Below are positions 16,794 to 24,584 of a stretch of 40,879 nt of DNA, piece after piece. This DNA is from an uncultured Neomegalonema sp. (lineage in GTDB: Bacteria > Pseudomonadota > Alphaproteobacteria > Rhodobacterales > Rhodobacteraceae): the NCBI GenBank assembly GCA_937922185.1, contig CAKZUT010000192.1:1-40879 (forward strand). The letters are read 5' to 3'. The notes under the pieces were generated by a model. It saw only the letters and a program-made list of their open reading frames with translations, searched no databases and was not told the DNA's origin. Within the stretch, counting starts at the first letter, position 1; every line of letters starts with the position of its first letter. The position numbers were made by a program, and so were the translations under genes.

Positions 16794-17378
16794 TCAGCGC
16801 AGACCGTCCTTACCCACGGCATCCTGTGCTTCCAGTCCGCCGACGCGAGGCAGGGGGCGGCCACTGTCGGTCACGGCCACGGCGACGACGATCTCGTTCG
16901 CGCGCGGGGCGTCGTTGAAGCGGATTTCCACCCCGTCGAAATGCGAACGGACATAGGCGGCATCCTTATGGCCGAGGGGCACGTCCAGATCCTGCCCCAT
17001 CCCGCCGCGTTTCTTGGAGGACGGCACCAGTGCGGCCCCTTTCGAGACGGCCTTGCGGAGCGGCGCGCCCATCTTCGGATGCAGCAGGGCGGCGGCGTGC
17101 TCCAGTTCGCCGTTCTCGCCGACCAGCGCGGCCTTGCCATAGCTTTCGGCATCCTCCGGCGCGATTCCGAGGGCGGCGACGCACCGCTCTCCCAGCATTC
17201 CGCCGAGTTCGGCCCCGATTTCCATCAGCGGGGACAGATCCTCCTCGTATGTCCCCGCGAAGGGGTTCTCGATCACCGCCGCCGCCACGGCTTTTCTGGT
17301 CGGCGGATCGACGGGCCTGCCCGCTTCGAGCCGTATTTCCTCGACCCAGACCCCGATTTTTCTGATTTTCGCGCTCAT
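16794..17378 (-). CDS. Amino acid synthesis family protein (AA_synth, DUF1185), copy 1
   Basis: 194 residues covering one complete AA_synth/DUF1185 domain. Conserved marks are NPFAGTYEEDLSPLM (about 38-52), YGKAALVGENGELEH, VPSSKKRGGMGQDLDVP, YVRSHFD and FNDAPRANEIVVA. No catalytic mechanism is established for the family; its name comes from genomic context, so a role in amino-acid synthesis should not be assumed. It is the last gene of the six-gene operon, overlapping copy 2 by 4 bp. The invariant Ser-Ser-Lys-Lys, Arg-Ser-His and Asn-Asp-Ala-Pro-Arg clusters look like an active or ligand site. Confidence 0.88.
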   Translation of the reverse strand: MSAKIRKIGVWVEEIRLEAGRPVDPPTRKAVAAAVIENPFAGTYEEDLSPLMEIGAELGGMLGERCVAALGIAPEDAESYGKAALVGENGELEHAAALLHPKMGAPLRKAVSKGAALVPSSKKRGGMGQDLDVPLGHKDAAYVRSHFDGVEIRFNDAPRANEIVVAVAVTDSGRPLPRVGGLEAQDAVGKDGLR

Positions 17379-17956
17379 CGTAATCCGTCCTTCCCCTCGA
17401 TCCCGGATGCGGCGAGGCCGCCTGCCCGGTCATGTATCCGCGCGCCCGTCGTCATCACGAGCGCGACCAGCATCTCGTCGCGCCGGGGCGCGTCGTTCAG
17501 GCCCACCTCCATGGAGTCGAAATGGCTGCGGACATAGGAGGCGTTGATATGCGTGACGGGGATGTCGATCCGGCATCCGGCCCCGCCCACCTTTTTCGAT
17601 GACGGCACGATGGCCTTGCTGCCACCGATCACCTCGCGCATGGCATAGCCGCCGGGAGCATGCCAGAGCGCGCCGTGTTCGAGTTCGCCGTCCTCGCCCA
17701 CGATGGCGGCCTTGCCGTATCCCTCGATCCGTTCCGCCCCGCCCAGAGCCTCGACCAGACGCTTTGCCATATGCAGGCCCAGAGGGCGCAGATCGTCCAT
17801 GAAAGGCCGGATATCCGGCTCATAGCGTCCGGCGAAGGGATTGCGGATCACGGTGACCGCCGCCCCGCGCAGCAGGGGTGTTTCAGGGGGAGGCCCGCCC
17901 TCATGAAAGATTTCCTCGATCACGAGCAGGGTCTTGCGTATTTCGGGTTCAGGCAT
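17375..17956 (-). CDS. Amino acid synthesis family protein (AA_synth, DUF1185), copy 2
   Basis: 193 residues; a paralogue of the following gene across its whole length. It shares NPFAGRYEPDI, YGKAAIVGEDGELEH, VPSSKKVGGAG, YVRSHFDSMEV, NDAPRRDE and the C-terminal GKDGLR. The two differ most in the N-terminal 30 residues and the segment around 85-100 (HAPGGYAMRE against HPKMGAPLRK). Tandem paralogues of this size could form a hetero-oligomer. It overlaps its neighbours on both sides (4 and 8 bp), so it is expressed with the hydroxylase and reductase genes. Function unknown; a role after or beside ring reduction of an N-heterocycle is inferred only from position. Confidence 0.88.
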   Translation of the reverse strand: MPEPEIRKTLLVIEEIFHEGGPPPETPLLRGAAVTVIRNPFAGRYEPDIRPFMDDLRPLGLHMAKRLVEALGGAERIEGYGKAAIVGEDGELEHGALWHAPGGYAMREVIGGSKAIVPSSKKVGGAGCRIDIPVTHINASYVRSHFDSMEVGLNDAPRRDEMLVALVMTTGARIHDRAGGLAASGIEGKDGLR

Positions 17957-18827
17957 GGTGCATCCTCATCAGTGGGGTCTTCCGGCCCGGTAATCCGGTG
18001 CCGGTGGTCCGGCTCCTGCCGTTCAGGAACAGGGCGGCGCCGATGATGCGCCCCGTGCGTCTCATCGCCTCCGCCCGGCATTGCCCGGCATCGAGCGCGC
18101 GGTCGGTTTCGCCGGGGGATAGCGCGGGCACTTCCGTCACCGCCAGCCGCGCCCCCAGATCGCTGTCGGGGTGCAGCATATCGGCCCGTTCGCGACGGAT
18201 GCCGCCATGTTCGGGCAGATCGACGGCATTGGCGATCAGGGTCGCGGCGGCATCGGCGGCGGCGGCGGTATCCGCCAGCACGGTCACGCTGTCGGCGATG
18301 CCCAGCGACAGGCTGCGCCCGTGGCGTCCACTGGTCGCGATGCCGCCGATCCCCTCGCCATGCCCGATCTCGATGCGCCCCAGATCGGCGGTGGCGATAT
18401 CGGCCATGGCGATACGGAAGGACTGCCCCGGTGCCAGAGACAGGGCGATATCGCCGCCATTATTGACATAGGCCCGGCTCAGAGGGGCGGTGGCGGTCAT
18501 CACCGTGAGGATTTCATCGGCCACCGCCCCGGCGACGGCGGCCATGCGGGTGACGAAGACATCCCTCGCATGGGCGCGCACCGCGCGATCCATCCGGCGG
18601 GCCACCGGCCCCTGCGGTTCGGGGGCATTCGGCGTCATCGGGCTACGCAACAGGTCCAGTTCATCCACCAGTTCCTGCAACAGCCCGTCGAAGCGCGCGG
18701 TGGCGGCCTCCAGCGCGCGCCGTTCCGCCGCCGCCGTGCCCTGCGCCCGTACCAGAAGGGTGATCGGCCCGTGTTGCAGCGTCAGCCTGCCCCCGTCATC
18801 CAGCCATGCCCCGATCCGCTCGGCCAT
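17949..18827 (-). CDS. UPF0280 family protein (ApbE superfamily-like)
   Basis: 292 residues. Two segments resemble ApbE, the Mg-dependent FMN transferase. They are AYVNNGGDIAL (about 119-129), and GIATSGRHG (about 162-170) followed by the SVTVLADTAAAADAAATLIANAV region (about 180-202). In ApbE the HxxxPxTG loop separates ATSG from the VSVTV strand; here that loop is missing. The protein may therefore be inactive, or may act on a different flavin or substrate. It starts 4 bp after the reductase stop and overlaps the DUF1185 copy 2 start by 8 bp. A maturation role for the flavin of a neighbouring oxidoreductase is a reasonable but unproven idea. Confidence 0.85.
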   Translation of the reverse strand: MAERIGAWLDDGGRLTLQHGPITLLVRAQGTAAAERRALEAATARFDGLLQELVDELDLLRSPMTPNAPEPQGPVARRMDRAVRAHARDVFVTRMAAVAGAVADEILTVMTATAPLSRAYVNNGGDIALSLAPGQSFRIAMADIATADLGRIEIGHGEGIGGIATSGRHGRSLSLGIADSVTVLADTAAAADAAATLIANAVDLPEHGGIRRERADMLHPDSDLGARLAVTEVPALSPGETDRALDAGQCRAEAMRRTGRIIGAALFLNGRSRTTGTGLPGRKTPLMRMHHA

Positions 18828-18831
18828 GGTG

Positions 18832-20319
18832 CTATGCCTGTCGCCAGCGATAATGGTGCGGGGCGTTCGGATCGGTATCGGGGCCGGTTCGCGCGACCCT
18901 GCGGATATCCGGGGTCAGCACATCCTCCAGGGGCTGCACATGGGCCGCATGGCCGCCGAGCGCGATGTAGTCGGACAGGCGCATGGTGAATTCTACAGGG
19001 GCGACGAGGGCCGGGGTCGGGACATAGCCGAACGCATTGGAGGGCATGTCCATCACATCGGCCATCAGCGTGATCCCGCCCCCCGGCCAGACATAGGCAC
19101 ATGCGCCGCCGCAGGACACATAGGTGAGCGATGCCTTGACCGAATTGGTCAGATTGACGGGGTTTTCCGTAACCCCCGCCCGCAGCGATCCCCCCGCTCC
19201 GCCCATGAACAGCACCGAGCATATCGAGGGTTCGCAGTTCTCCGCGATCCGCTCGACCGATCCGGTCAGGGCCGGGGGCAGTGGCGCGGCAACGGGGGTG
19301 AGGGCCTCGTCCAGCTCGAAATAGGCGTATTGCTCGCCCGTGGTCGATACCATCAGCAGACGCAGGCCCGGCCATGCCACTTTCGGATCGGCCTCCCGCA
19401 GAATGCTGAGCGGGTCTTCCACATCCGTGCCGCCCCATCCGGTGCCCGGCTCCGCGACCTGAAAATACCGCCCCGGAGTGGATTTGCGGCCCTTGATGCG
19501 GATACCGGTCGGGGGGACATCCAGCAGCTTCCCGGCCTGATGTTCGGACAGGACACCGGTGATATGGTCGTCCACGACGATCACCTCATCCACATGCCGC
19601 ACCCATTGCGAGGCGAACATGCCGATGGTGGCCGAGCCACAGCCGACGCGCATCAGCCGTTCGGGTACACCATCGACGACCGGGGGTTTGCCTGCCTCGA
19701 TCACAACGGTTGCGCCGTCATCAATCACCACCTCGACCGGCTCACGATTGCACAGCTTCAGCAGCGTGTCGCAGGTGACGCGGCCTTCCTTCTTCGTGCC
19801 GCCTGTCAGATGCTCGACCCCGCCGAGCGACAGCATTTTCGAGCCGTATTCGCTGGTCATCACATGACCCACCGGCTCGCCGTCCACCCGCACGACAGCG
19901 CGTTCATGGCCGAGAAAGCGGTCGGTATCGATCTTCACCTTCACGCCGCAATAGCTGAAGATGCCTTCGGTGACGACCGTGACCATATCCACGTCGTCGA
20001 TCTGCTGGCTGACGATGAAGGGGGCGGGCTTGTAATCGGGATAGGTCGTGCCCGCGCCGATGGCGGTGACGAAGGGGCGGTTCGACAGCACGAGATCGCC
20101 GTCCCAGCCGCTATCGTCTTCCCCCGTCAGGAACGGCACGGCCTTTCCGCCCCGGTCCTTTGCGGTCTCGATCACGGTCAGCGGATCGAGGCGCACCAGC
20201 TCGCCGCCGTGATTGGCATAGCGATCGCAGGCCCCCGAGCGCCCGTCGGCGATGTAGCACAGCACGGGACAGGCATCGCAGCGGATCTTCTCCGGTTTCT
20301 GCGGAGACGGATCGCTCAT
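18832..20319 (-). CDS. 6-hydroxynicotinate reductase-like Fe-S oxidoreductase
   Basis: 495 residues, resembling the proteins annotated as 6-hydroxynicotinate reductase (Hnr). In Eubacterium barkeri this enzyme reduces 6-hydroxynicotinate to 1,4,5,6-tetrahydro-6-oxonicotinate. The N-terminus has CDACPVLC (Cys14, 17, 21) and Cys31, a plausible [4Fe-4S] site. A second Cys set, Cys362/Cys367 (CEPSIC) and Cys403/Cys407 (CGGAC), could hold another cluster. A glycine-rich VGCGSATIG segment lies at 225-233. The E. barkeri enzyme is reported to contain Fe-S clusters and a flavin (from memory). The gene overlaps the molybdenum hydroxylase gene by 4 bp, which fits hydroxylation followed by reduction. 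The true ring substrate could differ from nicotinate. No electron donor gene is seen in the operon. Confidence 0.83.
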   Translation of the reverse strand: MSDPSPQKPEKIRCDACPVLCYIADGRSGACDRYANHGGELVRLDPLTVIETAKDRGGKAVPFLTGEDDSGWDGDLVLSNRPFVTAIGAGTTYPDYKPAPFIVSQQIDDVDMVTVVTEGIFSYCGVKVKIDTDRFLGHERAVVRVDGEPVGHVMTSEYGSKMLSLGGVEHLTGGTKKEGRVTCDTLLKLCNREPVEVVIDDGATVVIEAGKPPVVDGVPERLMRVGCGSATIGMFASQWVRHVDEVIVVDDHITGVLSEHQAGKLLDVPPTGIRIKGRKSTPGRYFQVAEPGTGWGGTDVEDPLSILREADPKVAWPGLRLLMVSTTGEQYAYFELDEALTPVAAPLPPALTGSVERIAENCEPSICSVLFMGGAGGSLRAGVTENPVNLTNSVKASLTYVSCGGACAYVWPGGGITLMADVMDMPSNAFGYVPTPALVAPVEFTMRLSDYIALGGHAAHVQPLEDVLTPDIRRVARTGPDTDPNAPHHYRWRQA

Positions 20320-23060
20320 CGGCGGTCCTCCCGGATCGCGGCGGACAGTCTCGACGGCGTGGCCGGCACGGCGGACAGCCGCACCCCGCAGGCATGGTGG
20401 ATCGCGTTCAGGATTGCGGGGGCCGTGGGGATCAGCACATGCTCGCCCAGCCCCTTCACGCCATAAGGACCGTGTTCGTCCGGCACCTCGACAATGATCG
20501 ATTCGATGGGCGGCACATCGCCGATGGTCGGGATGAGATAATCATGCAGGTTCTCGGTGCGACCCGGAATGTATTCCTCCATCAGTGCCATTCCGAGGCC
20601 CTGTGCGATACCGCCCTGTATCTGCCCCTCCACCAGCATCGGGTTGATCGCCTTGCCCACATCATGCGCGGCGATGAAGCGGATCGGCCTGATCGTGCCG
20701 AGCGCCGTATCGACCTCGACCACCGCGATCTGGGCGGCATAGCCGAACTGCGCGTAGGGAATGCCCTGTCCGTTCGCGTCGAGCGGTTTCGTGGGCGGAT
20801 CATAGGTCTCGGCGGCGAGGAAGACATAGCCTTCCGCATCCGGCTCCAGCGTGTGGAGCGGGATCGAATGGGTCCGCTCACCATCGACGAAGGCAATGGT
20901 GTTGTCGCCGGGTTCGATGGTAGCGGCGGGCGAGGCGTTGACCGCTCGCAGAAGCTGCGCCCGCAGGGCCTCGCCGCAGAGCCGCGCGGCATTGCCCGAA
21001 ACGAAGGTCTGGCGCGAGGCGGAGGTCTTGCCCGCATCCGGGGTCACATCCGTATCGGCCCCGACCAGATCGAGCGATGAGGTCGGCACTCCCAGCGCGG
21101 TGGCGAAAATCTGAGCGATGACGGTGTTTGCGCCCTGCCCGATATCCATCGCGCCCTGATGCAGGCGGATACGGCCCTGCGCCGTTACACCCGCCTTGAT
21201 CGTGGATGGATTGGGCAGCGAGGTATTGCCGCAGCCATACCATCCCGCCGCGATACCTACCCCCCGGCGCAGCGGTCCTGCGCTATCGCGGTTGAAGGCC
21301 GCCGCCGCCTCGCGCTCGGCCTCCCATCCGGGGCGCAGGGCCTCCAGACAGGCGGTGATGCCCACGCCCTGCCGGAAGATCTGCCCGCAGACCGTCGGCT
21401 CACCGTCCTCCAGCGCATTGACGAGGCGGAAATCCAGCGGGTCCATGCCCAGCTTTTCGGCGAGTGCATCGAATAGCGTTTCTTGCGCGATAGCCGATTG
21501 CGGAACGCCGAAGCCCCGGAAGGCCCCGGCGGGCGGACAATTCGTGTGGATGCCCCGTGCCTCGGCCCGGTAATCGCCGATCCGGTAGGGGCCGGAGGCA
21601 TGGACCGGCACCCGGTTCGCGACGGTCGGCCCCCAGGATGCATAGGCACCGGTATCGAAATCACCCCGGAAGTCGAACCCGCTGATCCGGCCATCCTTCA
21701 TCGCCCCGATCCGCAGGCGGATATCGGAAGGGTGGCGTTTGGTGGTCGATTGCATGGATTCGGTGCGTGACAGTGTGATCCGCACGGGCCTGCCCGTCTT
21801 GATCGTGCCGAGCGCCAGATAGGGCTGCACCGAGATATCGAGCTTCGAGCCGAAGCCCCCGCCGACCCCCGTGGGCACGATGCGGATATCTCTGGCGTCC
21901 ATCCCGAGGATGATTTCCATCGCCTCCCTGTCCATGACCGGGGCCTGGGTACAGGCATGGATCTCCACCCGCCCATCGACCATCTCGGCATAGCCTGCCT
22001 CCGGCTCGATATAGGCATGTTCCACGAAGCCGCTTCCCGTGCGGCTCTCCACCACGATATCCGCGCGGGCGAGCGCGGCCTCCGCATCACCGCAGGTGAC
22101 AAAGCCGCCGCACATCACATTGCCGTCGCGCCCCTCGTGCAGTTGTGGCGCTCCCCCGGCCAGCGCGGCCTCCACATCCGTCACCGCGTCGAGAACGGTC
22201 CAGGTGACGGGAAAGCGTTCGGGATCAAAGACACGGATCGCCTCGGGCGATCCCACGACGGCGGCAACCGCCTCGCCCCGGAACCGGGCCACCCGCTCCG
22301 CAAAGACCGGCTGATCGGCAAAGGCGGGGATAACGCCGAACCGGTTCTCCCCCGGCACGTCATTGGCGGTCAGAATCGTCTCGATCCCGGCATTGTCGCG
22401 CAGAAAAGCCTGCGTATCCCCGATCTCGAAGGCCGCACGGGGGTATGGCGAGCGGACAAGGGCGATTTCCAGCGTCCCGGCGGCGGCGACATCATCCCCG
22501 AACTGCTCGGACCCGGCCAGTTTCGCGCGCCCGTCGAGACGCCGGATGGAGGCCCCTGCTCCGCCGCCCGCCTCATCGGGCATCGCGGGCCTGTCGAGCA
22601 CCGCGTCGATGATCTTGCGATAGCCGGTGCAGCGGCACAGAACCCCCGCAAGCGCCTCCTTCACCGCCTCCTCGTCCGGCGCGGGACATGCGCGCAGCAG
22701 GGCCACCGCCGACACCACCATTCCGGGCGTACAGATGCCGCATTGCGCGGCTCCGTGGTCCTGAAATCGCTGTTCCAGCGCCCTTGCATGGAGATCATCC
22801 CCGGCCATCAGGCCCGCGACCGTCTCGACCGAGCGCCCCTGCGCCTGCTGCGCCATCATCAGGCAGGCACAGACATTCTCGCCATCCACAAGAACCGAAC
22901 AGGCTCCGCAATCCCCCGCATTGCACCCGATCTTGACATCCCGCGCGCCCAGCCTCTCGCGCAATACCTGCGACAGGCGCTCACCGGGAAAGGGCGTGAC
23001 CGTGACATCCTCGCCGTTGAGCATGAAGCGGATCGCCGGATCGAGGACGACGCTATCCAT
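20316..23060 (-). CDS. Molybdenum hydroxylase, fused [2Fe-2S] and Mo-cofactor subunits (xanthine dehydrogenase family)
   Basis: 914 residues from the ATG at 23060; an in-frame start 114 bases upstream would lie inside the FAD-subunit gene and was rejected. The N-terminal 160 residues are a complete two-cluster [2Fe-2S] subunit: Cys46, 51, 54 and 66 (plant-ferredoxin type) and Cys107, 110, 142 and 144 (CGIC, CRCTGY). The rest is a molybdopterin-binding large subunit with GVGGGFGSK (398-406), GAFRGFG (about 512-518) and a likely catalytic Glu873 in KGLGEH. The FAD subunit is a separate gene just upstream, overlapping by 8 bp. The family hydroxylates N-heterocycles and aldehydes using water. Next to reductase and enamidase homologues, nicotinate 6-hydroxylation is the leading proposal. 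No Mo-cofactor sulfurase or XdhC-type maturation gene is visible here. Confidence 0.9.
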   Translation of the reverse strand: MDSVVLDPAIRFMLNGEDVTVTPFPGERLSQVLRERLGARDVKIGCNAGDCGACSVLVDGENVCACLMMAQQAQGRSVETVAGLMAGDDLHARALEQRFQDHGAAQCGICTPGMVVSAVALLRACPAPDEEAVKEALAGVLCRCTGYRKIIDAVLDRPAMPDEAGGGAGASIRRLDGRAKLAGSEQFGDDVAAAGTLEIALVRSPYPRAAFEIGDTQAFLRDNAGIETILTANDVPGENRFGVIPAFADQPVFAERVARFRGEAVAAVVGSPEAIRVFDPERFPVTWTVLDAVTDVEAALAGGAPQLHEGRDGNVMCGGFVTCGDAEAALARADIVVESRTGSGFVEHAYIEPEAGYAEMVDGRVEIHACTQAPVMDREAMEIILGMDARDIRIVPTGVGGGFGSKLDISVQPYLALGTIKTGRPVRITLSRTESMQSTTKRHPSDIRLRIGAMKDGRISGFDFRGDFDTGAYASWGPTVANRVPVHASGPYRIGDYRAEARGIHTNCPPAGAFRGFGVPQSAIAQETLFDALAEKLGMDPLDFRLVNALEDGEPTVCGQIFRQGVGITACLEALRPGWEAEREAAAAFNRDSAGPLRRGVGIAAGWYGCGNTSLPNPSTIKAGVTAQGRIRLHQGAMDIGQGANTVIAQIFATALGVPTSSLDLVGADTDVTPDAGKTSASRQTFVSGNAARLCGEALRAQLLRAVNASPAATIEPGDNTIAFVDGERTHSIPLHTLEPDAEGYVFLAAETYDPPTKPLDANGQGIPYAQFGYAAQIAVVEVDTALGTIRPIRFIAAHDVGKAINPMLVEGQIQGGIAQGLGMALMEEYIPGRTENLHDYLIPTIGDVPPIESIIVEVPDEHGPYGVKGLGEHVLIPTAPAILNAIHHACGVRLSAVPATPSRLSAAIREDRR

Positions 23061-23904
23061 GGCAGGCTTCCTGTCCGACGGCTTTGCGGATCGCCCGGCG
23101 GCACAGTTCGGCCACCGAATGTAGCCGGAAGGAGGCCGAGCCACGCACATCGTCCAGCGGCGAGAGGGGGGCAAGATGCGCCTCCGTTACCAGCGTGTCA
23201 TCCGCCAGATCGCAGACCGCCACCCCGTCGAGCGCCGCCTCCAGCGCGGGCAGGCGCGTGGCGACCGGCGAACAGGCCCCGACCGCCACGCGCGCGTCGC
23301 CGATTCTTCCGTCCCGCAGGGTCAGGTTCACGGCCACCATGGCGATGGAGATGACGAGATACCGGCGGCTGCCCAGCTTGAGAAACGCACTGCGCGTTCC
23401 GTCGGGCGGGGAGGGGATATGAAGCGCGGTGACGATCTCGCCCGGTTGCAGATCGGTGCTGCGGACCCCGGTGATGAAACGCGACAGCGGTATTCTGCGG
23501 GTACTGCCCCGTGCGGCGATCTCCACTTCCGCCTCCAGCGCGAGCAGGGGCGGAACGCCGTCCGCTGCCGGGGAGGCGTTGCAAAGATTGCCCGCGAGCG
23601 TTCCCAGATTCTGTATCTGCACCGACCCGACCTCGCGCGCCGCCAGTTTCAGCGCGTCGAATGCCGGGGGCAGGGGTGCGCGCAGGATATCCGTCCATGT
23701 CGAGGTCGCCCCGATGCGCCAGCCCTGCGGCGTCTCGCTGATCCCCCGCAGTGCGCGCACTCGCGTCAGATCGAGCAGAGTCGGCTCTCCCTCACCGGCC
23801 TTGCGCGAGGGGAAATAATCGGTGCAGCCCGCGACCACGCGCATGGCACCGTCCCCCATTGCCAGCAGGGCCTCCTCCACCGTGATCGGCGCAACGTAAG
23901 GCAT
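23053..23904 (-). CDS. FAD-binding subunit of molybdenum hydroxylase (CoxM/NdhF-like)
   Basis: 283 residues, the usual size for a CO-dehydrogenase/xanthine-dehydrogenase FAD subunit. The N-terminal FAD-binding part has VVAGCTDYFPSRKAG (about 20-34), where the family usually has AGGT(D/N), and GSVQIQNLGTLAGNLCNASPAAD (about 92-114), the strongest family signature. The C-terminal CO_deh_flav_C domain follows from about 175. It transfers electrons from the [2Fe-2S] clusters of the fused subunit to an external acceptor. It is the first gene of the six-gene operon. The start is 97 bp from the MarR stop, and a shared regulatory motif lies 25 bases upstream of the ATG. Confidence 0.9.
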   Translation of the reverse strand: MPYVAPITVEEALLAMGDGAMRVVAGCTDYFPSRKAGEGEPTLLDLTRVRALRGISETPQGWRIGATSTWTDILRAPLPPAFDALKLAAREVGSVQIQNLGTLAGNLCNASPAADGVPPLLALEAEVEIAARGSTRRIPLSRFITGVRSTDLQPGEIVTALHIPSPPDGTRSAFLKLGSRRYLVISIAMVAVNLTLRDGRIGDARVAVGACSPVATRLPALEAALDGVAVCDLADDTLVTEAHLAPLSPLDDVRGSASFRLHSVAELCRRAIRKAVGQEACHG

Positions 23905-23928
23905 GGGCGTCTCCCCCGCCGTATTTCA

Positions 23929-23942
23929 TTTGCATACTAACA
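23929..23942 (-). promoter_or_regulatory. Shared motif TGTTAG-N2-TGCAAA upstream of the hydroxylase operon
   Basis: On the minus strand this reads TGTTAGTATGCAAA, with its end 24-25 bases before the ATG of the FAD-subunit gene. The same motif, TGTTAGCCTGCAAA, lies in the same orientation 27 bases before the enamidase ATG. A small dyad TACTA-N4-TAGTA (23935-23948) overlaps it. Both fit a binding site for the MarR protein encoded between the two promoters. Confidence 0.6.
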
Positions 23943-24000
23943 CTAGTAACGGCTTTCCGAGCCTGTCAATTCTTTCTTCCCCGGCCCGGTCGGCACGCTG

Positions 24001-24459
24001 TCAGCCCAGTTTTCCGAGCAAGTCGAGGAACACCTCCCGCTCGTCAGGTGTCAACGGTTTCAGGGTCGCACGGGATATGACATGGCCCATCTTCCGCAAT
24101 CTCTCGGGCAGGTCGGGATGGTTTTTCGAGATCGACAGCAGTGTGCGCCGCCGATCATCCGGGTCCAGCCTGATCTCGACCAGCCCCTTGCGGCGCAGGC
24201 GGTCGATCACGCCCTTGATCGTCGCCACATCCATCGCCGTCTGTCGTCCCAGCTCATTCTGCGAGCATTCGCCCCGCTCCGCGAGGCGGACAAGCGCGGC
24301 GAACTGTGTCGGGGTCAGATCATGGATGGTATTTTCCAGAAAGAGAGCCGAATGGCGCTGGCTGGCGAGGCGCAGCAGATATCCGACCTGATCGTCGAGA
24401 ACGTACCGCCCGCTGAAAGGGCGATCCTCCTCTGTTCGGATATCCGGTTCCGTCGTCAT
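24001..24459 (-). CDS. MarR family transcriptional regulator
   Basis: 152 residues from the ATG at 24459. A 28-residue extension from an earlier ATG has low-complexity, frame-shadow-like sequence overlapping the enamidase promoter and was rejected. The winged helix-turn-helix spans about residues 38-110, with LTPTQFAALVRLAERGECSQNELG, the recognition helix MDVATIKGVIDRL and the wing LDPDDRRRTLLSIS. It lies between the divergent enamidase gene and the hydroxylase operon, the usual place for a local ligand-responsive repressor. A ring intermediate is the likely ligand (inference). The two flanking promoters share a 14-bp motif that is a candidate operator. Confidence 0.9.
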   Translation of the reverse strand: MTTEPDIRTEEDRPFSGRYVLDDQVGYLLRLASQRHSALFLENTIHDLTPTQFAALVRLAERGECSQNELGRQTAMDVATIKGVIDRLRRKGLVEIRLDPDDRRRTLLSISKNHPDLPERLRKMGHVISRATLKPLTPDEREVFLDLLGKLG

Positions 24460-24543
24460 CCCGCATCGATCCCCGGCCCTGCGCGTGGCTCCGCCCTGTG
24501 TCGCGGGGGCCGGTACGGAGGGTCTTGCACATAACGGGGGCAA

Positions 24544-24557
24544 TGTTAGCCTGCAAA
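24544..24557 (+). promoter_or_regulatory. Shared motif TGTTAG-N2-TGCAAA upstream of the enamidase gene
   Basis: TGTTAGCCTGCAAA on the plus strand ends 27 bases before the enamidase ATG, and its NGA extension (CAAACGA) is also matched in the other promoter (CAAATGA). Agreement with the hydroxylase-operon copy is 12 of 14, the two differences falling in the central pair. It lies in the divergent region of the marR gene and is a candidate MarR operator. Confidence 0.6.
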
Positions 24558-24584
24558 CGACAGGGACGCCAGAGGAGCCGCATC

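Noticed and set aside
24460-24543. 28-residue N-terminal extension of the MarR protein
   Set aside because: It would run into the promoter and shared motif region. The ATG at 24459 gives the normal MarR length and start.
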